Assembly (NCBI RefSeq): GCF_017874035.1
Contig: NZ_JAGGKV010000017.1
Coordinates: 62,001 to 126,000 of the forward strand
Direction of reading: 5' to 3'
DNA from: Paenibacillus aceris
GTDB taxonomy: Bacteria; Bacillota; Bacilli; Paenibacillales; NBRC-103111
DNA length: 64,000 nucleotides
The translations under genes and the position numbers were made by a program. The notes below the pieces were generated by a model, which did no database searches, was not told the origin of the DNA, and saw only the letters and a program-made list of their open reading frames with translations. The stretch's first letter is position 1; each line of letters begins with the position of its first letter. Positions 34,168 to 43,106 of this stretch are shown in pieces.

Positions 34168-35622
34168 ATGTTTCGCCATAAAATAATGAAACCCGGAGCC
34201 GCTCTCCTGTTGACAGCTGCTCTTTTCGCAGGGGGTACACCGGCATCCGCGCTCTATTCCCCTTCCGTTAACGCTGTGACTAAGCAGGTGACCGCCCAGG
34301 GTAAAGCCTTTAACGTAAGTGTCGTCACGATCGACCTGACCGACCCGACACTGGAGCTCGCCCCCGCCTTAGCCGACGGAGGGATTGGGCATGACTCTCC
34401 CTTACAGGCCATCGCAGAACGCGAAGGAGCGGTTGCCGCGATTAACGGCACGTTTTTCAATGCGTATGAGTCCGACTCTACCATCCGTTACCCGAATGGT
34501 ACGCTGCTGCAAGCTGGCGAGGCTTTGCATTCCGGGGAAAACCAGACCTTTTTTCTAAATCGGGATAAAGTTCCTGGCATTCAGTTCGTGGACCTCGACA
34601 TCGCCGTACGCGTGAGCGAAGGGTCTGGCACTTACACCATTAATCCCTGGGGGGTTAACAAATATTACGGAGAAGGCAGCACCGACCAGGTCGTCTGGTA
34701 CACGCCGGATTTTGGCCGCTGGATCGGCTTCGCGGGCGGTACGAAAGTCGTCATCGAGGGTGGGATCATCACGCGCATCACGAACGATTCCGTGCAGGTT
34801 CCTCCAGGCGGCTACGTTCTGTTTGTCGGTAACAGTGCCAACAACCGGCAGTACGTACTGCCGAATCTGGACGTCGGAGACAGAGTCACGAAAGAGCTCC
34901 TGGCCAAAGGCGAAGGAGGCAGCTCTCTGAACGCCCAGTCGTGGCTGGCAGCGATCGGGGCCGGTCCGAAGCTGGTCACAGGCGGCTCCGTTGATCTCGA
35001 CGTCAAAAGGGACGGCTTCTCCGACCCGAAAGTGACGCAATCCTCCGCGGCGCGAAGCTTCATCGGCATCGACGGGTCCGATCGTCTCGTGATGGGAACC
35101 GTGCCGAGTGCAACGCTGTCCCAGCTCGCCGCCATTGCCATCCAGCTTGGGCTGAAGGAAGCCATGAATATGGATGGCGGGTCCAGCTCAGGGCTGTACG
35201 CCAACGGCACAATGTTGACTTATCCCGGCCGCGAGCTGAGCAATGCGCTCCTCGTGCGCAAGCTGGACAAGCCGAAGGTGCAAATCGACATCAATGGGCA
35301 GCCTGTATACGACTATAGCGGCTTTATCGTCAAGGAGACGACCGTTGTTCCGATTCGCCCCTTCATCACTGCGATGAATGCCGGTTTTCAGTGGGATGCC
35401 GCAACGCGGACGGCGACCATCACGAATGCTGGCGTCACCTTGAAACTAAAAGACGGCAGCTCCACCGCTACGGTGAACGGCAAATCCGTCCCCGTACCCG
35501 TCCCGCTGCAAATCATGGAGGACAGCCGCATGTATGTTCCGCTCCGCCTCGTAGCGGAATCGTTAAACAGCAAAGTGGACTGGAACAGCCGCTTGTACCG
35601 CGCATCCGTCCGCCTGCCTTAA
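34168..35622 (+). CDS. secreted phosphodiester glycosidase (NAGPA-like) with stalk domain
   Basis: The 484-residue protein has a signal peptide (KPGAALLLTAALFAGGTPAS, cleavage near ASA), a NAGPA/phosphodiester-glycosidase domain (about 45-365: AAINGTFFNAYE, SRSFIGIDG-like AARSFIGIDGSDRLVMGTV, AMNMDGGSSSGLYANG, LSNALLV) and a C-terminal copper-amine-oxidase-N-type stalk domain (about 370-484: VPIRPFITAMNAGFQWDAAT and MYVPLRLVAESLNSKVDWNS). Family enzymes cleave sugar-phosphate diesters, e.g. in teichoic acids or spore and wall polymers, outside the membrane. AAAGGAG precedes the ATG. It is monocistronic with its own terminator. Confidence 0.9.
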   Translation: MFRHKIMKPGAALLLTAALFAGGTPASALYSPSVNAVTKQVTAQGKAFNVSVVTIDLTDPTLELAPALADGGIGHDSPLQAIAEREGAVAAINGTFFNAYESDSTIRYPNGTLLQAGEALHSGENQTFFLNRDKVPGIQFVDLDIAVRVSEGSGTYTINPWGVNKYYGEGSTDQVVWYTPDFGRWIGFAGGTKVVIEGGIITRITNDSVQVPPGGYVLFVGNSANNRQYVLPNLDVGDRVTKELLAKGEGGSSLNAQSWLAAIGAGPKLVTGGSVDLDVKRDGFSDPKVTQSSAARSFIGIDGSDRLVMGTVPSATLSQLAAIAIQLGLKEAMNMDGGSSSGLYANGTMLTYPGRELSNALLVRKLDKPKVQIDINGQPVYDYSGFIVKETTVVPIRPFITAMNAGFQWDAATRTATITNAGVTLKLKDGSSTATVNGKSVPVPVPLQIMEDSRMYVPLRLVAESLNSKVDWNSRLYRASVRLP

Positions 35623-36003
35623 ATAAAGACACAGAATACCACAAGACCTGAGGGAAATGGCCCTCGGGTCTTTTTCGTTATCCGCTACGAATAAATAATG
35701 GCATTTCCTATCGTGTATAAGCTTAAAAGGATATCGCTCCAATGCACCCGGAATATCGGATAAGACACTGCCATCTGAGTTCCGAAGGTCTCCAGAGAAG
35801 AGTATAAGGGAATCTAATAATTCATGAATGGCAGCTGGATCCGCCAGTCCGTCCGTGAATACAATCGCGGCCGGCAGCTCGCCCGATAGACCGATGCCCA
35901 GTTCTCTGATGACAATGTCACTGCTTTCTCCAAACTGATCGATAATCCGCGCTATATTTTCATGCAGATAGGGAGTTAGCGGTTGAACGCCAGTCGTTGT
36001 CAT
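35563..36003 (-). pseudogene. 5' remnant of a gerA-type spore germinant receptor gene
   Basis: The first 80 or so codons read PYLHENIARIIDQFGESSDI, then VIRELGIG and AAIVFTDGLADPAAIHELLD, which matches the N-terminal soluble domain of GerA/GerKA-type subunits (normally about 500 residues). Afterwards the frame wanders through the neighbour's terminator and into the antisense of the NAGPA-like gene, ending at 35563. The membrane half and the gerB and gerC partners are missing. It is therefore most likely a truncated relic; the true homology ends around 35720. Confidence 0.65.
35643..35675 (+). terminator. terminator after the NAGPA-like gene
   Basis: GACCTGAGGG (35645-35654) pairs with CCCTCGGGTC (35661-35670), followed by TTTTT. 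It lies inside the reading frame of the gerA remnant on the other strand. Confidence 0.88.
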
Positions 36004-36098
36004 AGGATCACCCTGCTTTTGGTTTAGCTTTTCTTACCATCCCCTTATTCTGGAAGCATTATATACCTAATCAAGTCACATTTTTGCGTACTGATTCA

Positions 36099-36128
36099 TT
36101 GAGTTTTTCCTCCCATAACGCTTATAAT
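36099..36128 (+). promoter_or_regulatory. promoter of the ABC-F gene
   Basis: TTGAGT (36099-36104), 18 bases, TATAAT (36123-36128); the ATG follows at 36166 after an AAAAGGTG ribosome binding site. Confidence 0.65.
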
Positions 36129-36165
36129 AAAACGAGAAAAAGTTTAAGAGAAAAGGTGTTATTTC

Positions 36166-37722
36166 ATGAGTATATTAAACGTAGAAAGATTAAGTCACGG
36201 CTTTGGAGACCGCGCCATCTTCAACGACGTCTCGTTCCGCCTGCTCAAAGGGGAGCACATCGGACTCATCGGTGCAAACGGTGAAGGTAAATCGACCTTT
36301 ATGAACATTATTACGGGCAAGCTTCAGCCGGATGACGGAAAGGTTGAATGGTCCAAGCGCATGCGCGTTGGCTACCTGGATCAACACGCTGTGCTAAGCA
36401 AAGGCATGACGATCCGCGACGTTCTGAAGGGAGCTTTTCAATACCTGTTCGACATGGAACAGGAAATGAACGACATGTACGGCCGAATGGGCGACGTGAG
36501 CCCGGAAGAGCTTGAACAGATGCTCGAGGATGTCGGCACGATTCAGGATACTTTGACGAATCAAGACTTTTACATGATCGACGCCAAAATCGAGGAAACC
36601 GCTCGCGGGCTGGGGCTTACCGATATCGGCTTAGAGAAGGATGTCAACGATTTAAGCGGTGGGCAGCGGACGAAAGTATTGCTGGCGAAATTGCTGCTCG
36701 AAAAGCCGGACATTTTGCTTCTCGATGAGCCGACCAACTACTTAGATGAGCAGCACATCGAATGGTTGAAACGTTATCTTCAGGAATACGAGAATGCTTT
36801 CATTCTGATTTCCCATGACATTCCGTTCCTGAACAGTGTCATCAATCTGATTTACCACATGGAAAATCAGGCATTAAACCGCTACGTTGGGGACTACAAC
36901 CATTTCCAACAAGTCCACGAAATGAAAAAACAGCAGCTTGAATCTGCTTATAAGCGCCAACAACAGGAAATCTCCGAGCTCAAAGATTTCGTAGCCCGTA
37001 ACAAAGCGAGCGTTGCGACACGGAACATGGCGATGTCCAGACAGAAGAAACTCGACAAAATGGATGTCATCGAGCTGGCAAAGGAGAAACCGAAACCGCA
37101 GTTCAATTTCAAAGAAGGCCGTACATCGGGCAAGCTCATTTTTGAAACGACCGAGCTCGTAATCGGCTACGACTCACCGTTGTCCAGACCTCTGAACCTG
37201 CGTATGGAACGCGGACAGAAGATTGCGCTTGTCGGTGCGAACGGTATCGGGAAAACGACGTTGCTGCGGAGTATTTTAGGGGAAATCACGCCTGTGTCCG
37301 GCTCTGTTCAAAAAGGAGATAACCTGCAAATCGGTTACTTCCAACAAGAAATCAAAGATTCCAACAACAACACTTGTATCGAGGAAGTGTGGAATGAGTT
37401 CCCTTCGTTCACACAATTCGAAGTGCGCGCGGCGTTAGCCAAATGCGGCCTCACCACGAAGCACATTGAGAGCAAAGTTGTTGTACTGAGCGGTGGCGAG
37501 AAGGCGAAAGTCCGTCTATGTAAGCTGATCAACCGTGAAACGAACCTGCTCGTGCTCGATGAGCCGACCAACCATTTGGATGTGGACGCCAAGGATGAGC
37601 TTAAGCGTGCGCTTCAGGCTTACAAAGGCAGCATTCTGCTCATTTCCCACGAACCGGACTTCTATCGCGACATCGTGACGGAAACCTGGAATTGTGAGTC
37701 TTGGACAACCAAGGTGTTCTAG
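36166..37722 (+). CDS. ABC-F family ATPase (YkpA/YbiT-like)
   Basis: The 518-residue soluble protein contains two ABC domains: Walker A GANGEGKST (about 36-44), signature LSGGQRTK, Walker B ILLLDEPTNYLD; then a linker rich in charged residues with a coiled-coil (KKQQLESAYKRQQQEISELK, about 252-271) and second-domain motifs GANGIGKTT, LSGGEKAKV and LLVLDEPTNHLD. The C terminus, ETWNCESWTTKV, is typical for the YkpA branch. ABC-F proteins act on the ribosomal E site to relieve stalling or resistance. It is monocistronic. Confidence 0.93.
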   Translation: MSILNVERLSHGFGDRAIFNDVSFRLLKGEHIGLIGANGEGKSTFMNIITGKLQPDDGKVEWSKRMRVGYLDQHAVLSKGMTIRDVLKGAFQYLFDMEQEMNDMYGRMGDVSPEELEQMLEDVGTIQDTLTNQDFYMIDAKIEETARGLGLTDIGLEKDVNDLSGGQRTKVLLAKLLLEKPDILLLDEPTNYLDEQHIEWLKRYLQEYENAFILISHDIPFLNSVINLIYHMENQALNRYVGDYNHFQQVHEMKKQQLESAYKRQQQEISELKDFVARNKASVATRNMAMSRQKKLDKMDVIELAKEKPKPQFNFKEGRTSGKLIFETTELVIGYDSPLSRPLNLRMERGQKIALVGANGIGKTTLLRSILGEITPVSGSVQKGDNLQIGYFQQEIKDSNNNTCIEEVWNEFPSFTQFEVRAALAKCGLTTKHIESKVVVLSGGEKAKVRLCKLINRETNLLVLDEPTNHLDVDAKDELKRALQAYKGSILLISHEPDFYRDIVTETWNCESWTTKVF

Positions 37723-37730
37723 CCAATAGG

Positions 37731-37780
37731 AAGAGGGCATCTTCAGTAGATGATTCTACTTGAGGATACCCTCTTTTTTT
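37731..37780 (+). terminator. terminator after ABC-F gene
   Basis: GAGGGCATCTTCAGTAGA pairs with TCTACTTGAGGATACCCTC with small bulges, followed by seven T. Confidence 0.88.
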
Positions 37781-38335
37781 ATTTACACGAAACGCGCCCC
37801 AAATCCACCTTCTCCAATCTCCTCTAACCATCTCGTCTTTCCCAACGTATGGAAACAACTCCTGTTCGGAAGCTGAACCGAAAAATCCGCTGCCGGTGCC
37901 GCCATGCCCCGCCTAGTATCCAGACTTGCCCATCGTTAAGGAGAATGAGAACGCCTCGAAGCAAACCGCCTCCACGTTGGATCAGCGCCATATGTATCGT
38001 GATATACCAACCCCATAAGAGCGGATACCCCCGCCTGGACAACCAATTGTGCAGTGTCCCCACCCTCTCTTCGTCACCGTTCAAAGCTATCCGTGTTTTA
38101 TTGTAAAAGAGAATGGCTGCTTGAAAATCAGCCCTTAGGCGGAATTCCGCCTCCGCTCTCCGCGTGATTTTTGCTCCCTCCGTCCGGGCAACCAACAGCA
38201 TGGCGCTAGTTGCTTTGACATGATACGAAGTGTATACGGGTGGCATGTGGCCGCGTATTACGGCCTTAAACTCATTCTTCCCCTGATGCTCATGGCGTTC
38301 TATTCTCATATCCGTAAACGCGCTTGGGTTAAGCC
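37781..38335. other. decayed-looking stretch without a convincing gene
   Basis: A minus frame (37824-38309, 161 codons) and a plus frame (37849-38106) are open, but neither has a ribosome binding site or a product I recognise; the minus product is Arg/Trp-rich. The stretch ends where the beheaded response regulator begins, so it may be debris from the same rearrangement. Confidence 0.4.
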
Positions 38336-38782
38336 TTGCCTAACCCTGAAGCATTCACAGTAGGTGCTGACGACTATTTATGTAAGCCCTTTAGTATGCA
38401 TGAGATGAAGGCCCGCATCCAAGCACTTTTGCGCCGGTTTAAACAGGTCCTTCCACCCGAAGAGCAGATTATCCAGCAGGCTGTTACGGTACCGCCGATG
38501 GATTTGAACATTAATTTGGAAAAAAGAACGCTCTATGTGCGAGGCGAATCCGTCGACATGACATTCTCCGAATTCGAGCTCATACGGCTGCTGTACGAAC
38601 ACCCCGAACGCGTCTATCGCCGGGAAGACCTGATTAACGCTTTGCGCGGCTTTGACTCCTATGTCAACGATCGCGCCATCGATGTACATATCACGAATTT
38701 ACGAAGGAAAATTGAAGCCAACCCCAAAGAACCAAAATACATAAAAACCGTCTGGGGCGTAGGCTATAAATTTGTTTTATAA
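38336..38782 (+). pseudogene. N-terminally truncated OmpR/PhoB response regulator
   Basis: The frame begins inside the receiver domain at FTVGADDYLCKPFSMHEMKA (the alpha4-beta5 region with the conserved Lys) and continues through an intact winged-helix output domain (about 60-148, MTFSEFELIRLLYEHPERVY and IDVHITNLRRKIEANPKE, ending VWGVGYKFVL). The first 75-80 residues, including the phosphorylated Asp, are absent and are not found upstream in any frame. A TTG at 38336 could start it, but no ribosome binding site precedes it. No partner kinase is adjacent. A truncated, probably inactive gene is the simplest view. Confidence 0.7.
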
Positions 38783-38785
38783 GAC

Positions 38786-38818
38786 GAGACCTGATCCATT
38801 AGCGGATCAGGTCTTTTT
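38786..38818 (+). terminator. terminator after truncated response regulator
   Basis: AGACCTGATCC (38787-38797) pairs with GGATCAGGTCT (38804-38814), followed by TTTTT. Confidence 0.88.
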
Positions 38819-38921
38819 GGATATGGAGAGCTCCTGTAACGCCTTTCTTTGTCGTAAAACCAAGCAATTTGTTGAAACAGTTGCTTAATCATATCTCGTC
38901 CTAAAATTTAACAAAAATTGG

Positions 38922-38951
38922 TTGACATAGAAATCAATAATCATTTATTAT
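38922..38951 (+). promoter_or_regulatory. candidate promoter of the Ppx-like gene
   Basis: TTGACA (38922-38927), 18 bases, TATTAT (38946-38951), about 120 bases before the gene at 39070. Confidence 0.5.
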
Positions 38952-39069
38952 TGGACTTCTGAAGCCTTTATTTACAAGAAAAAGTCGGTTATACATCATA
39001 TGGCAGCTAACTAAACATGGATTCACAAGTGCGATAACCATTACTTAAGGGACAAACAGGTGAACTCTT

Positions 39070-39900
39070 ATGAATAGTGATAAACTAATTTTGGATTTGG
39101 GCAGTCACAGTGCCAAAGTGTTCAAGAAATCAGACATCGGCATCGAAGAAGTGGACGTTCTCATATGGGAGCTTTTGGAGAGCGAGATCTGCCTTCCGTC
39201 AATAGAAGATAAGATTAAGACCTTACTGTCTGCACAGGGGCCTTTACTCGATGGGTCCTCCCAAGGAACCGTGGAAGCCATCGGAACGGAAGCGATGCGA
39301 AGATCTCCCCTCCTCTCTGAGCATATGAAAGAAATATGCAATAATTTGCGGATTGCCTATCGGACCATCAGCCAGAAAGAGGAAGCCGAGCTTCTGCGGA
39401 AAGCCATTAGCCAATCAGATATCCCCAGCCATCTTGATGTCATCAATGCTGGAAACAGCAGCATTCAAATTATTACGAAGGAGTGTGAAGCTCCTTATCT
39501 CATTCCGTTTGGGATTGCCGATTTGAATCAGGAATTCCATTTGCTTAAGCCGCCGCATCAAAGGCAGATCACAACCTGCATCAAATGGCTTTCCTCCCGC
39601 TTACCCGCGTCATTGGGGCAGTTTGCTTTCACCGGCGGTGAGAAGACGTATCTGCGTCACTTCCAGATTGAGCTTGATCAGGATCTCTACTGCTCAAGAA
39701 GCGACTTCACACTGCTCGCCAGACAACTGGCTCTGCTAGATCTTCCTGCTCTAGAAGCTAACTCCCCCCTTGATCCCAAGTGGATGCGCAGTGCGATTGC
39801 CTCGAACTGTGTTGTCCTCGCCGGCCTGATTAAATCAGGCACCAACAAATTTATGCCCTCTGACCTGAATATCGCCCATGGCTTTATGAATCAATTATAA
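39070..39900 (+). CDS. diverged Ppx/GppA-like (ASKHA-fold) protein
   Basis: The 276-residue protein has the landmarks of exopolyphosphatase/guanosine pentaphosphatase proteins: KLILDLGSHSAKVFKK (about 5-20, phosphate-1 loop), EAIGTEAMRRSPL (about 69-81), ISQKEEAEL (about 99-107, with the catalytic Glu position) and AFTGGEKTYL (about 190-199). However, the second phosphate loop, normally DIGGGS, reads VINAGNSSIQI, so activity is uncertain. It is shorter than full Ppx (about 300-500). It is monocistronic with its own promoter and terminator. Confidence 0.6.
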   Translation: MNSDKLILDLGSHSAKVFKKSDIGIEEVDVLIWELLESEICLPSIEDKIKTLLSAQGPLLDGSSQGTVEAIGTEAMRRSPLLSEHMKEICNNLRIAYRTISQKEEAELLRKAISQSDIPSHLDVINAGNSSIQIITKECEAPYLIPFGIADLNQEFHLLKPPHQRQITTCIKWLSSRLPASLGQFAFTGGEKTYLRHFQIELDQDLYCSRSDFTLLARQLALLDLPALEANSPLDPKWMRSAIASNCVVLAGLIKSGTNKFMPSDLNIAHGFMNQL

Positions 39901-39916
39901 CCTTAATCCTCGGAAC

Positions 39917-39942
39917 AAAAGGGTGCCCCAGGCACCCTTTTG
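39917..39942 (+). terminator. terminator after Ppx-like gene
   Basis: AAAAGGGTGCC (39917-39927) pairs perfectly with GGCACCCTTTT (39931-39941). Confidence 0.85.
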
Positions 39943-39992
39943 ACCAAATCTTAGTGTAAATTTGATGTTATCAAAACCCACCTGTTCATACC

Positions 39993-40006
39993 GTATTATA
40001 TAATAC
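39993..40006. promoter_or_regulatory. palindrome near the oxidoreductase promoter
   Basis: GTATTATATAATAC is a perfect 14-bp palindrome that contains a TATAAT hexamer, 48 bases before the ATG at 40054. It may be an operator overlapping the -10. ACCCACCT just upstream is complementary to the ribosome binding site region AGGTGGGT. Confidence 0.35.
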
Positions 40007-40053
40007 AGTGAATATTAGTTGTAATTACATCTATGATAGGTGGGTCCTTACAT

Positions 40054-41046
40054 ATGGCACAAACTATGAAAGCCGCGATGATCAAAACATACAGCGGGGT
40101 TTCCGGCATTGAAATCGGTGAGACGCCGATTCCCGACATATCCAGCGGCGAAGTGCTCATCAAGGTTCATGCGGCCTCCATTAATCCCGCGGACTTATTA
40201 TTTCTTTCCGGCCATTACGGCGTTAAACGGGCATTGCCGTCGGTCGGCGGAATGGAAGGGTGCGGAACGGTTATTGCAACAGGCAATAGCCTTGTAGCCC
40301 GTATGCTAAAAGGAAAACGCGTAGCCTTCGTATCCGAGGTTTACGGTTCCTGGTCGGAGTATGCGAAAGCCAGCGCGATGACGTGCATGGTTCTGCCTGA
40401 CCACGTTTCGGATGAGCAGGGTGCCGTCTTCTTCGTCAATCCGGCAAGTGCCATGGCTATGGTGAAGATTGCCAAGCAGCACAAATCCAAAGCGATCGTG
40501 CAGACGGCCGGAGCCAGCGCTTTGGGCAGAATCCTGGTGAAGCTAGCCAAAGAAGAGGGCATTCCAGTCATTAGCGTTGTCCGCAAAGAGGAGCATGCCC
40601 AGCTTCTTAGAGAAATAGGCGGACAGCATATCGTTAACAGCAGCTCCCCTGCCTTCGAAGATGAACTTAAGCATAAGGCTCACGACCTTGGCGCTGCCGT
40701 CTGCTTCGATGCCGTAGGCGGGGACTTGACAGGCACCGTGCTTTCGGCGCTGCCCGACGGCTCCACGCTGTTTCAATACGGCCTTCTGGGAGGAAACACG
40801 ACAACGATCAACGCAGATGATCTTGTTTTCCGCCGGAAGCGGATCACAGGCTTCTGGGCGTCCGATTGGGTGAAGACACAATCCATCTTTGAGCTGCTGT
40901 CGCTGCAGGGCTCGATGAAAAAGTCGGTCGGATCACAGATCCAGACCGAGATCAGTCAAACATTCTCGCTTTCTCAAACCGCAGACGCGATCAAGCAGTA
41001 CACGGCCAACATGAGCTCAGGCAAAGTGCTGCTGCTGCCTGTATAG
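40054..41046 (+). CDS. quinone/enoyl reductase-type medium-chain dehydrogenase
   Basis: From the ATG at 40054, 10 bases after AGGTGGG, the product has 330 residues (337 from the upstream ATG at 40033). It is a medium-chain dehydrogenase/reductase without the catalytic zinc ligands: VHAASINPADLLFLSGHYG near the N terminus, and a nucleotide-binding fold with IVQTAGASALGRILVKLAKE (about 147-166). This type includes NADPH:quinone reductases and enoyl reductases (MECR-like). The substrate is unknown. It is monocistronic. Confidence 0.88.
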   Translation: MAQTMKAAMIKTYSGVSGIEIGETPIPDISSGEVLIKVHAASINPADLLFLSGHYGVKRALPSVGGMEGCGTVIATGNSLVARMLKGKRVAFVSEVYGSWSEYAKASAMTCMVLPDHVSDEQGAVFFVNPASAMAMVKIAKQHKSKAIVQTAGASALGRILVKLAKEEGIPVISVVRKEEHAQLLREIGGQHIVNSSSPAFEDELKHKAHDLGAAVCFDAVGGDLTGTVLSALPDGSTLFQYGLLGGNTTTINADDLVFRRKRITGFWASDWVKTQSIFELLSLQGSMKKSVGSQIQTEISQTFSLSQTADAIKQYTANMSSGKVLLLPV

Positions 41047-41061
41047 CTGAAAAAGGAAAAG

Positions 41062-41108
41062 GACTGTCCCAAAGTAGAACAAACTACTTTAAGGACAGTC
41101 TCTTTTTA
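41062..41108 (+). terminator. terminator after the dehydrogenase
   Basis: GACTGTCC..AAAGTAG pairs with CTACTTT..GGACAGTC, followed by TCTTTTT. Confidence 0.88.
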
Positions 41109-41146
41109 TTGGAGATATGGGCCTGTACACTCATTCCCAAAGCTTA

Positions 41147-41325
41147 TAGGAACTACTGTGCATTATTTGGAACAAATCGGCTAATTTCACAGGCCGAAGG
41201 GAACTACAGGGACTTATTTGTCACGAAATCTCATATTTTCAGGGAAAATGCGGGAAAAGCGGATCGCAGTTCCCTCAAATGGGAAACAGTGTCGATTGGC
41301 AGCCAAATAGAGGATCATGGTTCCC
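41147..41325. repeat. interspersed element, diverged copy D
   Basis: Forward units from 41147 (TAGGAACTACTGTGCATTAT) and 41198 (AGGGAACTACAGGGACTTAT), reversed units at 41258-41275 (degenerate, GCAGTTCCCT) and from 41305 (AAATAGAGGATCATGGTTCC). Layout and 179-bp span match copies A-C. It fills most of the gap between two convergent genes. Confidence 0.65.
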
Positions 41326-41354
41326 ATGCAGGGGAGGAAAGCCTGTCCTTCCTG

Positions 41355-43028
41355 CTAGAACTCCGTGATAATGGTAAGAATCACCGGCCTACGTCCTGTT
41401 TTCTCATAAAAGAAACGACCCAGCACTTCTTTCACGTTAATTTTCAGCACATTCCATTGATTCAACTGCTCTTGTCCCGATTGCAGCCTGTTCACCGTAT
41501 CCGCTGCGAGAATGCTTGCTTGGTCAATGAGATCTTCGGACTCTCGCACATAGACGAATCCTCTCGAGATGATATCAGGCCCTGCCAAAATCTTGCCGTC
41601 GGTTTTACTAAGCAGGAGAACCACAATAAGGATCCCGTCCTCCGATAGCTGCTTCCGGTCGCGCAGAACAATATTCCCCACATCGCCCAAACCATCGACC
41701 AGCGTATTGCCCGCAGTGACCTTGCGGCTTTGCGTCGCTGCTTCCTCTTTGATGTCTACAACGTCCCCGTTATTCAAGATGAATATGTTTGCAGGCTCGA
41801 CGCCGACCGACTCCGCCAAAATGCGATGCTGGTGAAGCATGCGATACTCTCCGTGTATGGGAATGAAATACTTCGGTTTCATGAGCGTCAGCATCAGTTT
41901 AAGCTCTTCCTGGCTTCCGTGCCCGGAAACGTGCATGCCGGTCACCGAGCTTGAGCCATAGATGACCTCCGCCCCAAGGCTAAACAAATTGTCCACGGTC
42001 TTGGACACATTGCGTTCATTCCCTGGAATCGGCGATGAAGATAGGATGACCGTGTCCCCCCGGTGGATTTCTACATTCCTGTAGTTTGATCGGGATAGCC
42101 GGGACAAGGCAGCCATCGGCTCTCCCTGACTGCCCGTGCAGAGAATGGCAATTCGATGGGAATCCAGACGGTCAATCTCGCCCGCTTCCACCAGCATCCC
42201 ATCAGGAACCGTTAAATAGCCTAGCTCGGAGGCGACTTTCACGACGTTCACCATACTTCGGCCCAGCAAAGCCAGTTTACGATTCGTCGCTTCCGCGGCA
42301 TCAATCACTTGTTGAAGCCTATGTACATTTGAAGCGAAGGTGGCGATGAACACTTTTTGCTTCGCTTTATGAAAAGCCTCCTCAATGTGCTTCCCCACTT
42401 GGCTTTCTGATGGCGTGTAGCCCGGGCGCTCCGCATTCGTGCTCTCGGATAAGAGCAGCGTCACTCCCTTCGAGCCGATATCCGCCATTTTATGAATATC
42501 CGGATATTGATTATTGACCGGCGTTAGATCGAATTTGAAATCTCCCGTATGGACGACCGTTCCCTCGGGGGTATGGAAAACAACCCCTAAACAATCGGGG
42601 ATGCTGTGGTTTGTTTTGAAAAAGGTGGATGTGATGCTGCCCAGCTCTACTGTCGAATCCGAGGTAATCTCGATAAGCTCTGTATTCGCCAGCAGGCGCG
42701 CTTCTCTCAGCTTGCCTTCAATAAGCCCAAGCGTTAAGCGGGTTGCATAGATTGGTACATTGATTTGTTTGCGAATATAGGGAATGCCTCCGATATGATC
42801 TTCATGCCCATGTGTAATTACCAGCGCACGGACTTTATCGCTATTTTCAAGTAAGTAGGTAATATCAGGAACGATGAGATCAACGCCAAGCAAAGTTTCA
42901 TCCGGGAATTTGGAGCCGCAATCGATGACCACAATATCATTTGCATATTGGACGATGTACATATTTTTACCGATTTCGTTGATGCCGCCTAAGGAGAAGA
43001 CCGATAATTGCTGATCCAGCTTGCTCAT
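41355..43028 (-). CDS. rnj: ribonuclease J
   Basis: The 557-residue protein is a metallo-beta-lactamase/beta-CASP nuclease of the RNase J type. The zinc motif THGHEDHIGGIPY (about 72-84), STNAERPGYTPSE (about 196-208), the beta-CASP signature region SSPIPGNERNVSKTVDN (about 333-349), HVSGHGSQEELKLML (about 367-381) and IPIHGEYRMLHQHR (about 391-404) are all present, and length equals RNase J1 (555). It degrades and matures RNA from the 5' end. Bacilli usually carry J1 and J2; which this one is cannot be decided here. GGGGGGTAAG precedes the ATG. It lies 78 bases after kdpE with no clear terminator between, so readthrough from kdp is possible. Confidence 0.93.
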   Translation of the reverse strand: MSKLDQQLSVFSLGGINEIGKNMYIVQYANDIVVIDCGSKFPDETLLGVDLIVPDITYLLENSDKVRALVITHGHEDHIGGIPYIRKQINVPIYATRLTLGLIEGKLREARLLANTELIEITSDSTVELGSITSTFFKTNHSIPDCLGVVFHTPEGTVVHTGDFKFDLTPVNNQYPDIHKMADIGSKGVTLLLSESTNAERPGYTPSESQVGKHIEEAFHKAKQKVFIATFASNVHRLQQVIDAAEATNRKLALLGRSMVNVVKVASELGYLTVPDGMLVEAGEIDRLDSHRIAILCTGSQGEPMAALSRLSRSNYRNVEIHRGDTVILSSSPIPGNERNVSKTVDNLFSLGAEVIYGSSSVTGMHVSGHGSQEELKLMLTLMKPKYFIPIHGEYRMLHQHRILAESVGVEPANIFILNNGDVVDIKEEAATQSRKVTAGNTLVDGLGDVGNIVLRDRKQLSEDGILIVVLLLSKTDGKILAGPDIISRGFVYVRESEDLIDQASILAADTVNRLQSGQEQLNQWNVLKINVKEVLGRFFYEKTGRRPVILTIITEF

Positions 43029-43106
43029 CTTAACTTACCCCCCATGTTGCTTTCATTTGTGTTAATTTTCCACAAGTGAGGGGTGCCTATACGGGAAGCT
43101 GAAAAA

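Noticed and set aside
37824..38309. 161-codon minus-strand frame
   Set aside because: No ribosome binding site, Arg/Trp-rich product without recognisable family; kept only as part of an undefined stretch.
38931..38951. ATAATCATT next to the Ppx-like gene as another AraC-regulator box
   Set aside because: Single copy without the 19-base partner in an AT-rich promoter; likely chance.
41109..41648. 179-codon plus-strand frame
   Set aside because: Half lies in the interspersed element and half is antisense to RNase J.
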